Positions 1 to 7,798 of a stretch of DNA of 33,076 nt are shown here, one piece after another. The number at the start of each line of letters is the position of its first letter. Position 1 is the first letter of the stretch. This DNA is from Kiritimatiellales bacterium (GTDB taxonomy: Bacteria > Verrucomicrobiota > Kiritimatiellia > Kiritimatiellales > Pontiellaceae), in NCBI GenBank assembly GCA_003252225.1, contig QKFE01000261.1, positions 1-33,076 on the forward strand. The letters are read 5' to 3'. Below the pieces are notes generated by a model. It had not been told where the DNA came from and ran no database searches. It saw nothing but the letters and a program-made list of their open reading frames with translations. The position numbers and the translations under genes are program-made.

Positions 1-88
1 CTGCCTGTCCCGGGAGGTGGGGTTCGATCTTTTCCCAAAGATCATCCGATATATCGTGCCTTTTGAAGGCGGGTTGTGTTGTTTTCAT
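1..88 (-). CDS. IS5-type transposase, N-terminal fragment (cut by window edge)
   Basis: Reading the minus strand from an ATG at 88 gives 29 residues that run off the left edge. The peptide carries HDISDDLWEKIEPHLPG, the typical opening of IS5-group transposases (the short N-terminal domain before the DDE nuclease), which cut and paste insertion-sequence DNA. No stop occurs in the visible part. The catalytic residues lie outside the window, so whether the element is intact cannot be judged. I could not recognise a terminal inverted repeat between the ATG and the next gene. The recognition rests on a short but characteristic motif. Confidence 0.72.
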   Translation of the reverse strand, partial: MKTTQPAFKRHDISDDLWEKIEPHLPGQA

Positions 89-119
89 GCCGGAAAGCCT
101 ATCAGCCTGACCCGGACAA

Positions 120-196
120 CGTAAATCTAAATCTCGTGACTACACGCTCTAGTGATTATTCGTGTCGATTCGTGGTTCCATTCACGAATTTAGGTT
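120..196. repeat. dispersed intergenic repeat, attcgtg/cacgaat type (copy A)
   Basis: AT-rich stretch built from degenerate copies of attcgtg and cacgaat (for example attattcgtgtcgattcgtgg). Related stretches occur near 5140-5210 and 9590-9655. It lies between the transposase fragment and the sensor kinase gene and contains no credible ORF. Confidence 0.5.
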
Positions 197-223
197 AATC
201 TGCGCAGAACAGGAAAGAATACA

Positions 224-256
224 GAAAGCCTTCGTGTATGCGGAGGCTTTCAGTTT
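224..256 (+). terminator. hairpin with short T run upstream of the sensor kinase
   Basis: GAAAGCCT and AGGCTTTC pair (8 bp), extended by one G-T wobble and two G-C pairs around a six-base loop, followed by AGTTTT. It looks like a Rho-independent terminator with a weak T run, and could instead be a leader hairpin of the kinase gene 80 bases downstream. Confidence 0.4.
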
Positions 257-334
257 TGGGATGAAGTAAGTTTCGAGGGCTTGGAAGAGAGCGTGTGTTA
301 GGATATGCTCGGCATTGAATAGAACCCATTGGTG

Positions 335-3220
335 ATGAAAGGAATAAAGGTAGTGAGACTCTGTGCCGCCATAATTTTATCCATGCTTTGCGAAGCTGCC
401 GGTGCTGCCACTGTTTTTGAATCCGATGGTTCTTCTATGGCTGGGTGGAAAGAGCAATGGCATTCTACGACAAGCGCAGATGTTGTTGCCCCTGTCTGGC
501 AGGCTGTCGGCGGGAAAATCAAGGGACAGGCATTTTATAGCGACTATCTCAGCGAAGATCTAGGCGGCACGATGTTTTATACCAACGGCTTCAGGCTGAA
601 GGTCGGCGAAGTGGCGACGTTGACTATGGATTTTGAAGGGAAGGGGATTCCTGCTCCCGATAATCTGAATCACTGGTGGTTTTCGTTTGGCTTCCGCACG
701 GGCGGGGATGAGCCGTGGATTGACGGCGATGTAGTGGCTTATGCTTCGATGCGCACCGGGGCCGGGATCAACCTGCCTAATGGGTTTGAGCTGTGGAATG
801 CGTGGCGCGATTCGTGGACAAAGCCTTATCCGCGCTGTGAGTTCCGCTCCGATGATACTTACCATTCGGATCCCATTACGGTGACCTATTCTGTTCCGCG
901 AACCGAAGCCGGCTTCGGTCCGTCAACCCTCATCATTTCCAACCACACGACCGGTATCCGATGTATGGCGACAAGTCTTTCGGAGGCGTCGGATAACACC
1001 GTTTCAATAGAGAGCAACCTCTATTTCTACTGCCAGATTCCGGCCCGGTTCGACTGGGCAGATGGGCTGTCGAGTCTGGATACATCGGTCAGCCTCAGCA
1101 ATGTCAAATTGACCGTGGAGGAAATAGGGAAACTTCCATCAGCGATGCCGGAGACAGAGGTGTCCGGAGCGCCGGTTCTGAGTGCATCTGAACCGTATGC
1201 AAGAAGCATTATGGAAATTAAGCAGCTTTCCAACGAGGCTGCCGGGAAACAGTATTCGGCCCGTATTTCCGGGCAGGTGCTGAATCTCCATCCGAGGCAG
1301 AGCCGGGTTTTTATTCACGACGGAACGGCCGGGTTGTATGTTGAACTCGACCGGCGCGTATTTGAATACAAGGGTTTGCGGGCGGGCAGCGAAGTCCAGT
1401 TTGATGGGGTAACGCTGGTTGGCGGATATTCCCCGATTGCTTACACCACCAACCTTACGGTGACGGGCTGGAGCCCGCTGCCGCGGGCGCACCGACTGGA
1501 TCGGACGGTTTTCAGGGCAACAAGCGTGGATGTGAACTGGGTGGAGGTTGAAGGGCGACCGATCGCGATGGAGTATGTGAAGTCCTATAACCATTATCTG
1601 ATCACGATGGAGGTGCTTGATACAACGGTTGAGGTTTATGTGCCCTATCAGTCCGGCGCGTTTGAAATGATGAAACCGTATATGTTTCAGGATGTGACGG
1701 TTCAGGGCGTTCTCGGCACAACCGCAAACCAGCACCGGCAGATGACGGGACGTATTCTTTACGTGAACTCCATTGATGATTTCCGGTTGAAGCCGGAGAT
1801 AACCGGCATAGTTCCCCGCCCTTTTCTCATGCACGAACTCATGCAGTATGGAAAAGCGAGCACCGGGCTGGTTAAAACGATGGGGACGGTGGTCAGCGCA
1901 TCGCCGGATACGCTGTATCTTCGGGGTGAAAAGGCAAATTTGAAGGCCTTGATTTTTCACGAAAAGGAACTCAGCCCGGGGGATTCCGTCGAGCTGGTCG
2001 GGTATGTCGATGTGCAGCCGGTCAGCCCATCCTTCCGTACGGTTTCCGTTCGCCGGATTGGCGAAGGCCCGCCGCCGGAGCCGATATATATTCAGATCGA
2101 AGAGAATGAAATTGATCCGGACTGGAATTATGATCTGGTCAGTCTGGATGCCGAGTTCGTTCATCTGGAAAAGGGTTTTTCGCCAAACGAAGCCGACGTT
2201 TCTGAGGGCAAAGTTACGGGCGGGGCGACAGATGTTTTATGGTGCCGTTCCGGGGAACGGTTGTTTGAGGCCAGATGGCCGGAAGGTATCCCAGCTCTCT
2301 CGGGAATACGACCGGGCAGTCGTATTCGTTTAACGGGCATTTGCCATGTTTCAAAAACGAAGAACCCCCGCCTTGATGCGATGGCCGGTTCACTCTGGCT
2401 GGAACTGCTCGACGAAAATTCACTCACCGTTATTCGCCGGGCATCCTGGTGGACTGCCGGTCGTCTGCTTTGGACATTGGGGTTCACCGTTTCGCTGACG
2501 CTCTTTTTCCTGATTTGGGCGATTGTTCTGCGGAAAGTGGTTGTACGGCAGACGCAGACCATCGGCAAACAGATCGAACGCGAAACTACACTGAATGAAC
2601 GCCAGCGGATTGCCCGTGAACTGCACGATACATTGGAGCAGAGTTTAACCGCCCTGATGCTTCAGCTGAAGCGGCTTAAAAGGAAGATTGAGGAGGAACT
2701 TCCGGCACAACTTGGAACGGTGGAAAAAGCGGAAAATATGCTCCAATTCTGCCGGGAGGAATCGCGCGCTTCCATACAGGATCTGCGCGGCGGGATTCTC
2801 GAAAAGATGGATCTGAAATCGGCGGTTGAAAAAAATATACTCCAATTGACCGAGGGTTCCGGTATCCAATTGTCGGTTGAAATGGAGGGGGAACCTTTGC
2901 GTCTGACCCTGTTTGCCGAACAGCAGCTGCTGCGCCTTGTTTCAGAGGCGGCAAGCAACGCGGTGCAGCACGCTTCGCCGGAAAAAATAGCTATCCAGTT
3001 CAGCTATTCGCCGGATCGCCTTGTGATTTCAGTCTGTGATGATGGCTGCGGTTTTGATCCTGCCATTGCTGAATCCTCCGGGCGTTTCGGTTTGCAGGGA
3101 ATGCACGAACGCGCCAACCGGCTTCACGGTAAACTGGAGATACAGAGTTCAGCGGGCGCAGGAACCCGGATAATCATCTCAATGCCGGTTAAGGCGTTTA
3201 TAAAGGAAGAGAGTTTATGA
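335..3220 (+). CDS. membrane sensor histidine kinase, NarL/DegS (HisKA_3) type with large extracytoplasmic region
   Basis: Probable sensor kinase of a two-component system, 961 residues from the ATG at 335; in-frame TTG and GTG codons lie just upstream and no start has a strong ribosome-binding site. The order is: signal peptide (about 1-24, ending AAGA), roughly 680 residues outside the membrane, one membrane span (about 705-734), the HisKA_3 dimerisation helix with RELHDTLEQ (phosphoacceptor His about 764), and an HATPase_c domain with an N box (Asn about 875), DDGCGFD and GRFGLQGM. The outer region begins with a beta-rich stretch. It continues with segments of the form RVFIHDGTAGLYVELDR, resembling the OB-fold-like repeats of other PVC kinases; I do not recognise a ligand. 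The stop overlaps the next gene by 4 bp (ATGA), so the two are translationally coupled. Confidence 0.9.
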   Translation: MKGIKVVRLCAAIILSMLCEAAGAATVFESDGSSMAGWKEQWHSTTSADVVAPVWQAVGGKIKGQAFYSDYLSEDLGGTMFYTNGFRLKVGEVATLTMDFEGKGIPAPDNLNHWWFSFGFRTGGDEPWIDGDVVAYASMRTGAGINLPNGFELWNAWRDSWTKPYPRCEFRSDDTYHSDPITVTYSVPRTEAGFGPSTLIISNHTTGIRCMATSLSEASDNTVSIESNLYFYCQIPARFDWADGLSSLDTSVSLSNVKLTVEEIGKLPSAMPETEVSGAPVLSASEPYARSIMEIKQLSNEAAGKQYSARISGQVLNLHPRQSRVFIHDGTAGLYVELDRRVFEYKGLRAGSEVQFDGVTLVGGYSPIAYTTNLTVTGWSPLPRAHRLDRTVFRATSVDVNWVEVEGRPIAMEYVKSYNHYLITMEVLDTTVEVYVPYQSGAFEMMKPYMFQDVTVQGVLGTTANQHRQMTGRILYVNSIDDFRLKPEITGIVPRPFLMHELMQYGKASTGLVKTMGTVVSASPDTLYLRGEKANLKALIFHEKELSPGDSVELVGYVDVQPVSPSFRTVSVRRIGEGPPPEPIYIQIEENEIDPDWNYDLVSLDAEFVHLEKGFSPNEADVSEGKVTGGATDVLWCRSGERLFEARWPEGIPALSGIRPGSRIRLTGICHVSKTKNPRLDAMAGSLWLELLDENSLTVIRRASWWTAGRLLWTLGFTVSLTLFFLIWAIVLRKVVVRQTQTIGKQIERETTLNERQRIARELHDTLEQSLTALMLQLKRLKRKIEEELPAQLGTVEKAENMLQFCREESRASIQDLRGGILEKMDLKSAVEKNILQLTEGSGIQLSVEMEGEPLRLTLFAEQQLLRLVSEAASNAVQHASPEKIAIQFSYSPDRLVISVCDDGCGFDPAIAESSGRFGLQGMHERANRLHGKLEIQSSAGAGTRIIISMPVKAFIKEESL

Positions 3221-3849
3221 GTGATAAAATCAGCGTTCTGGTTGTGGATGACAACACCCTTTTGCGCGTGGGTCTTCGCGATACGATTGAAGATGAGATC
3301 GATATGGTTGTGGTCGGCGAAGCGGCTAACGGGATGGAGGCCTTTGAAAAATATAAAGCGCTCCTGCCGGATGTGGTGACCATGGATTACCGTATGCCGG
3401 TTGAAGACGGGCTGAAAGCTTCGGCGCATATTCTCTCGGAATTTCCCGATGCACTGATTGTTTTTCTTTCGATCTATGAAGGGGAGGAGGATATCTGGAA
3501 TGCGTGGCAGACCGGTGTCCGTGCATACCTCTCTAAAACCGATGATCCCGAAAGCGTGGTTGAGGCGATCCGGGAAGTCGCAAACGGAAACAGTTATTTC
3601 CCGGCCGGAATCGCGAAAAAACTCGAAGCACGGAAAAACAAGGATTCACTGACGCCAAGGGAGCTGCAGGTGCTTGAACTGATTGTGAATGGCCATAGCA
3701 ATAAAGACATCATGGCGGCGCTCGATCTTTCCGCCAGTACGGTTCGGGTTCACGTTTCAAACATACTCGAAAAAATGGGCGTACTCGATCGGACGCAGGC
3801 CGCTGTTCAGGCCGTCAAACAGGGTATTGTCCACATCGATGCATTCTAA
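3217..3849 (+). CDS. response regulator, NarL/FixJ family (REC + LuxR-type HTH)
   Basis: DNA-binding partner of the preceding kinase, 210 residues, a normal length for the family. The receiver domain (about 5-120) has the acidic pair D11/D12, phosphoacceptor D57 in VTMDYRMP, S85 and K107. The LuxR-type HTH (about 145-205) contains LTPRELQVLELIVNGHSNKD and STVRVHVSNILEKMG. The start codon overlaps the kinase stop, so both proteins should be made from one message. Phosphotransfer from the kinase is inferred from family and adjacency. Target genes are not evident. The one-carbon cluster downstream is separated by a deletion scar and has its own regulator. The last bases overlap the decayed URO-D fragment on the other strand. 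Confidence 0.95.
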   Translation: MSDKISVLVVDDNTLLRVGLRDTIEDEIDMVVVGEAANGMEAFEKYKALLPDVVTMDYRMPVEDGLKASAHILSEFPDALIVFLSIYEGEEDIWNAWQTGVRAYLSKTDDPESVVEAIREVANGNSYFPAGIAKKLEARKNKDSLTPRELQVLELIVNGHSNKDIMAALDLSASTVRVHVSNILEKMGVLDRTQAAVQAVKQGIVHIDAF

Positions 3850-4183
3850 TTAATATCCTCCGGTTGTTGAACTCCCTGACCTCATCAAAGACGGCGAGGG
3901 TGTTTTCGGCGGGGACTTCGGGCAGGATGTTGTGGATGGTGTTAAAAATGAAGCCGCCGCCGGGGGCGAATATTTCACACCGCTGAAGTACATGTTTACG
4001 GACTTCATCAGGTGTGGCTTTGTTTAAAACCGATGCTGTATCGCATCCACCGCCCCAGAAAGTGATTTGATCGCCGAACTCCGCCTTCAGTTTTTCCGGT
4101 TCCATTTCAACGCAGTTGGTTTGTATCGGGTTGATAATATCATAACCGGCTTCGATGAGGTCAGGCATAATTCGATGGATCAA
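3815..4183 (-). pseudogene. C-terminal remnant of a URO-D family corrinoid methyltransferase
   Basis: About 105 residues match the C-terminal third of uroporphyrinogen-decarboxylase-like methyltransferases: IMPDLIEAGYDIINPIQTNC, then KAEFGDQITFWGGGCDT, then FAPGGGFIFNTIHNI and VPAENTLAVFDEV. Family members are usually about 350-400 residues and move methyl groups from small substrates to a corrinoid protein. Here the N-terminal two thirds, including the zinc/active-site region, are missing. The homology stops abruptly near 4183, where an oppositely oriented AraC fragment begins. The frame also runs past the expected C-terminus into the end of the response-regulator gene, suggesting loss of the original stop. 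It is almost certainly non-functional. Confidence 0.82.
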
Positions 4184-4410
4184 TGCGGGAAACGGATCAA
4201 TCGATCACTGAAATCGGCTTCCTCTGCGGTTATGCAGGCAGTCAGTATTTTGCCGAAACATTTAAAAAATCCGCCCGGATGACCCCTTCGGAATACCGCC
4301 GAAGTGTTTCCGAACTGGATGCGATTTTGCGGTCAAACTGGAGCCATCCCGAGGCCCGTTCGGTTGATGACGAACACCGCCGCGCAAACCTGCTCAACCG
4401 GAAGGTTTGA
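4183..4410 (+). pseudogene. C-terminal remnant of an AraC-family regulator
   Basis: From about 4198 the plus strand encodes SITEIGFLCGYAGSQYFAET followed by FKKSARMTPSEYRR, the second helix-turn-helix and signature of AraC/XylS proteins. A roughly 35-residue tail follows and ends inside the 3' end of the DUF1638 gene. The sensory domain and first helix-turn-helix are absent, and there is no credible start with a ribosome-binding site. Together with the head-on URO-D remnant this marks one deletion that removed the facing 5' halves of a divergent pair. Confidence 0.82.
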
Positions 4411-5194
4411 TCCGGACAATGCGCTCGGAATGGTCGGCGGCAATCGTGCAGCCCGGCGGAACGGTTAAGAAGTTATCCTCATCCCAATCCCCGTTGAGCA
4501 GCTTCTGAATAAGCGCGAGATCGCCGGCGATTTTTTCAAAGCGCCATTTTTTTTCTTCCGCTTCATCTTTGGCGATCTGTTCAAAGCTTCCGTCCGGTTC
4601 AACGCCCATTTCAATGAAGGTGATTTTGGAATAGTTTTTTTCTGTGTTGCACAGCTCTTCCCACAGGAATTCAGCGTTATCTTCACCATATTGCGCAACC
4701 AGCTCTTCGTACGTCATATCCATGCCCATCTGGTTCGGAATGGAAAGCTGTTTCAGCTCCTCGGCAATTTCATCGCGTTCAATCCAGCCCGTCGTTTTAA
4801 AGTAGGTTCCGGGGTTGGCGTGGAAATAATCGTTGTATCTTTTCCGGCTGCCTAAAAACAGGGTGATGCAGTCGTGCGCCCGCGGAAGAATAAGCTGAAC
4901 ATCGCGCGCCTTCAGGCCATCGAGTCCGTTGTTGCAAAGGCCGTACCCGAGAATAATCGCGTCGTAGTTTCCCTTTGAGGCTTCATCCACCTGCGCCTGC
5001 AGCCGTTTGAGCATTTCATCCGTCGGAATATCGTGCAGTCCCTTCTGCATAAATTCGACCTCAATTTCGTGGGGCGACTGCTCCAAGAGAAACCCGATCT
5101 CTCGAAAAAAAATCTCACAGCTGATCAACTTCAGCTTTAACCGCGAATAACCGCGAATAGACGCTAATTCTTGATTGTTGTTATTCGTGTTCAT
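4394..5194 (-). CDS. DUF1638 family protein associated with corrinoid methyltransferase clusters
   Basis: A 266-residue protein of the DUF1638 family. Its function is unknown, but members commonly lie beside corrinoid proteins, their activators and URO-D-type methyltransferases, as here. Visible family features are the start KLKLISCEIFFREIGF, then AIILGYGLCNNGLDGL, RAHDCITLFLGSR, and Gly-Trp plus Glu-rich segments. Cys residues near the N-terminus and in YGLCNN, and His in RAHDC, could bind a metal; this is inference. The first 18 residues (MNTNNNNQELASIRGYSR) are translated from an intergenic repeat, and a TTA stands where the family's usual ATG would be (before KLKLIS). No strong ribosome-binding site precedes the ATG at 5194, so efficient translation may depend on coupling to the activator gene that ends 17 bases upstream. 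Confidence 0.85.
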   Translation of the reverse strand: MNTNNNNQELASIRGYSRLKLKLISCEIFFREIGFLLEQSPHEIEVEFMQKGLHDIPTDEMLKRLQAQVDEASKGNYDAIILGYGLCNNGLDGLKARDVQLILPRAHDCITLFLGSRKRYNDYFHANPGTYFKTTGWIERDEIAEELKQLSIPNQMGMDMTYEELVAQYGEDNAEFLWEELCNTEKNYSKITFIEMGVEPDGSFEQIAKDEAEEKKWRFEKIAGDLALIQKLLNGDWDEDNFLTVPPGCTIAADHSERIVRIKPSG

Positions 5195-5210
5195 TCGTAT
5201 TGATTGGTGG
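5140..5210. repeat. dispersed intergenic repeat, attcgtg/cgcgaat type (copy B)
   Basis: Contains tandem ccgcgaata units followed by attcgtgttcattcgt and a ggtggtt end, related to the stretches at 120-196 and 9590-9655. It fills the gap between the activator and DUF1638 genes and extends into the DUF1638 reading frame, supplying its start codon and first 18 residues. Confidence 0.6.
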
Positions 5211-5211
5211 T

Positions 5212-6849
5212 TCAGATTATAACACTCGGGAAGTCTTCTTCTTCGAGGTTCGGGATGGCGAGGGCTTCCTGAAAATAACTGGTGAAGTGTGCCGTTTTAT
5301 TGAGGGTAATCACTTTTGGTTTATGAATGATATCGAGATAAGCCTGTTTGGTTGATTGGTCGAGCAGGGCAAGCGCTGCGCCGGCCAGTGATCCGTTTCC
5401 GATCACTTCGTATTTTTCAATCGGAACATCGGGCAGAAGACCGATGGTAATGGCGTTTTTAATATCGATGTGTTTGGCAAAGCCGCCGGCCAGAATGATG
5501 TGGTCGATTTCGTGAACGGTTTTACCCAATTCGGTCAGCAGAGTTTTCAGCCCGGAATAAATCGCGGCCTTTGCTTTCAGGATTTCGGCGATGTCGTGTT
5601 CGGTAACGGTGATGGATTCACCGGTCGCCGAGAGTTCCGCCGCAACCAGCATGCAGGCGTGCATTCCTTTCACGTTTTCGTAGCGGTCTTTTTCCTTTAA
5701 CAGGTCAACATCGTAGCGGCCGAACGCATTGATCAGCCCGCATTTGAAACCGTCGGCAATAAAATCGATAATGGCCGATCCGCAAAGGCCCATCGGGCTG
5801 GGATCGCCGATTACGGTCAGTTCAAAGTCGAGATTCCGGTCATATTTAACGGTATCAATCGCGCGGCTGGCCGCGCGTGCGCCGTGCAGCAAACCGGCGC
5901 CTTCAAAGGCCGGGCCGGCGGCGGTTGCGCAGGCGGTCATTTCTCCGTTCAGCGATGCCACCATTTCGCCGTTGGTGCCGATGTCAATCAGCAGAGTCAG
6001 CCCGTCTCTCTTCCATAGATTGCTGACATGCAGGTCGGAAGTGATATCGCCGCCGACATAGCCGGAAATCGACGGCACATCTTCAATCCGGGCGTCCGGA
6101 TTGACGTCAATTTTAAGTTCCCGGGCGGTGCTGCTGAAAGAGTTGCTGACCGGTTTGAACGGAATGACGCCGATCGTTTCCGGTGAGACGCCGAAGAAAA
6201 TGTGCATCATCACGGTGTTGCCGGAAAGGGTAACGTGAACAATGTCGTTTTTATCCGTTCCGGTTCCGTCGCACAGCTTGTGTATTAAAGGGTTCAGCGT
6301 GTGTTCAATCACCAGTTCCTGCAACGCTTCAAGGTTTCCTTCAATGCTGCAGAGGGAAATCCGCGAAACAACATCGTCGGCTTTTAAGATCTGCTGATTG
6401 TACAGCGATTCGCGGCTCATGATTTTGCCGCTTTGCAGATCAATCAAGGCGGCAACAACCGTTGTGGTTCCAATATCGACCGCAACGCCGAAGCCGGTTT
6501 TAAATTTCGGGTTGAAATGGTGTTCGGGAATATCCATTTCATCGGCAATGCGGGCGCCGGCAAAGGAGATGACTGATGAACGCGGCAGGAAAATTTCAGC
6601 GCAGTCGCCAATCACATAGGTCTGACAGGAGAGTACTTCTCGGCGCTGTTCGGGCATCACTTCAATCGTTTCGGTGAATACGCGGTAACACCCTTCGCCC
6701 AGCAGAACATTGCAGCTTGCGCACGAACCGCGGCCGCCGCATTTGGCATCAATATGCCACCCGGCTTTGCGCGCCAGCTCCATCACCGATGATTTGCCAT
6801 CGTTTTCAAGCACGACCATTTTGCCATCGAAGTTAATTTTGATTGCCAT
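5212..6849 (-). CDS. corrinoid-protein reductive activator (RACE; 2Fe-2S + ASKHA domain, DUF4445)
   Basis: ATP-dependent activator that returns inactive Co(II) corrinoid proteins to Co(I), 545 residues. Residues 1-90 form a plant-type ferredoxin domain with C37-X5-C43-X2-C46 and C75. From about 118 an actin/Hsp70-like ASKHA domain follows, with VAVDIGTTTVVAALID, LLIDIGTNGEMV, GPAFEGAG, GLCGSAIID and HIILAGGFAKHIDI. These are the hallmarks of the DUF4445 activators of acetogens, the larger cousins of RamA. The start at 6849 has a good site (GAGGATAGA before ATG). It follows the corrinoid-protein gene, which is its likely client, with a hairpin terminator between them. The C-terminal tail (about 30 residues beyond the ASKHA core) is unremarkable. 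Confidence 0.94.
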   Translation of the reverse strand: MAIKINFDGKMVVLENDGKSSVMELARKAGWHIDAKCGGRGSCASCNVLLGEGCYRVFTETIEVMPEQRREVLSCQTYVIGDCAEIFLPRSSVISFAGARIADEMDIPEHHFNPKFKTGFGVAVDIGTTTVVAALIDLQSGKIMSRESLYNQQILKADDVVSRISLCSIEGNLEALQELVIEHTLNPLIHKLCDGTGTDKNDIVHVTLSGNTVMMHIFFGVSPETIGVIPFKPVSNSFSSTARELKIDVNPDARIEDVPSISGYVGGDITSDLHVSNLWKRDGLTLLIDIGTNGEMVASLNGEMTACATAAGPAFEGAGLLHGARAASRAIDTVKYDRNLDFELTVIGDPSPMGLCGSAIIDFIADGFKCGLINAFGRYDVDLLKEKDRYENVKGMHACMLVAAELSATGESITVTEHDIAEILKAKAAIYSGLKTLLTELGKTVHEIDHIILAGGFAKHIDIKNAITIGLLPDVPIEKYEVIGNGSLAGAALALLDQSTKQAYLDIIHKPKVITLNKTAHFTSYFQEALAIPNLEEEDFPSVII

Positions 6850-6924
6850 TCTATCCTCGTTTTTATTCCGCGCGGCGGCTCGGAAATTATTCAGGCTATT
6901 TTTCTGCGCGATATAAAATGAATC

Positions 6925-6954
6925 AAAAAAGCCGCCGCAATGCGACGGCTTTTC
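6925..6954 (-). terminator. Rho-independent terminator/attenuator after the corrinoid gene
   Basis: On the minus strand GCCGTCGC and GCGGCGGC pair (8 bp, one G-T wobble) around an ATT loop and are followed by six T. AAAA precedes the stem, so it could also work in the other direction. It lies 22 bases beyond the corrinoid-protein stop and 75 before the activator start, and should lower activator transcription relative to the corrinoid protein. Confidence 0.8.
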
Positions 6955-6975
6955 AGTGCGGATTGCCGGAATAAA

Positions 6976-7602
6976 TTAAGCGGCAATACCGAGTGCGATT
7001 TTGGTCGCTTTGACGCAGGTGTTTGCGTCATCGGAATATCCGTCAGCACCGATTTCGTCAGCATATTCCTGCGTCACCGGCGCGCCGCCGATCAGGATTT
7101 TCGCGCCGGAACCCGCCAGCCCTTTTACCACTTCTTTCATGTAGGGCATGGTGGTGGTCAGCAGGGCGCTGAGCAGAACCACTTTAGCACCGTTTTCGAC
7201 GGCTTCTTTGTACTTATCCACATCGCAGTCAACGCCGAGATCCATCACTTCAAAGCCGGCGCCTTTGAGCATCATTGCGCAGAGGTTTTTGCCGATATCA
7301 TGAAGGTCGCCTTTAACGGTTCCGATGGCCACTTTGCCGATCGGTTCGTGTCCGGCTTCCTGCAGCAGCGGATCGAGCAGATCCAGACCGGCCTGCATTG
7401 CGCGGGCGGCAATCAGCATTTCCGGAACATACGCTTCGTTGCGCGAAAAACGGTCGCCGATTTCCGCCATCGCCGGAACCATCGAATCCATCAGTATGCT
7501 TTCGACGTTTGTGCCGCCATCAATTTCCTGCTGAACAATTTCAGCCACATCTTTACGCTTCCCCTTAAGAACCGCTTCGTACAGTGCTTCATTTTTTGCC
7601 AT
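6976..7602 (-). CDS. corrinoid (cobalamin-binding) methyl-carrier protein, MtbC/MtaC type
   Basis: Small cytosolic methyl carrier, 208 residues, the usual length. An N-terminal four-helix cap (about 1-88; EIGDRFSRNEAYVPEMLIAA) precedes a Rossmann-like B12-binding domain. The latter has GDLHDIGKN (D99, H101, G104; H101 would be the lower cobalt ligand), LLSALLTTTMPYMKEV and LIGGAPVTQEYADEIGADGY. It would accept a methyl group from a substrate-specific methyltransferase and pass it to tetrahydrofolate. The start has a strong site (GGAGGATAAC). It lies between two hairpin terminators, so it probably has its own promoter in the 196-base gap upstream or relies on read-through. The substrate is not set by this protein, and the neighbouring URO-D methyltransferase is destroyed. 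Confidence 0.95.
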   Translation of the reverse strand: MAKNEALYEAVLKGKRKDVAEIVQQEIDGGTNVESILMDSMVPAMAEIGDRFSRNEAYVPEMLIAARAMQAGLDLLDPLLQEAGHEPIGKVAIGTVKGDLHDIGKNLCAMMLKGAGFEVMDLGVDCDVDKYKEAVENGAKVVLLSALLTTTMPYMKEVVKGLAGSGAKILIGGAPVTQEYADEIGADGYSDDANTCVKATKIALGIAA

Positions 7603-7702
7603 GTCAGTTATCCTCCATTAGGTATTTATCCAGTGTCCATGTTTACCTATTCAGGTCGATTTGGAATAGAATAAAAAAGTTGGTGTTTAAAACGATCTTG
7701 CT

Positions 7703-7772
7703 GAAAAAATGGGGCTTGATTGATTGGGGTTTCTGAAAAAAACCTATATTTATCAATTCAAGCCCCTCTTTT
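7703..7772 (-). terminator. long hairpin terminator after the formate-tetrahydrofolate ligase gene
   Basis: The arms at 7711-7724 and 7752-7766 pair as 9 bp (GGGGCTTGA/TCAAGCCCC) plus a further 5 bp after one bulged base. A second short stem (GGTTT/AAACC) lies inside. On the minus strand the stem is followed by ATTTTTT, and T-rich sequence also flanks it in the plus direction. It separates the ligase transcript from the corrinoid-protein gene. Confidence 0.78.
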
Positions 7773-7798
7773 ACGGGTGTTTCTATAGGGGGTTATCT

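Noticed and set aside
120-196. CRISPR array
   Set aside because: The repeats are short, degenerate and lack regular spacers, and no cas gene is present anywhere in the window.
1139-2164. Minus-strand ORF (341 residues) inside the sensor kinase gene
   Set aside because: Antisense to a frame with signal peptide, membrane span and kinase domains; no motif and no ribosome-binding site.
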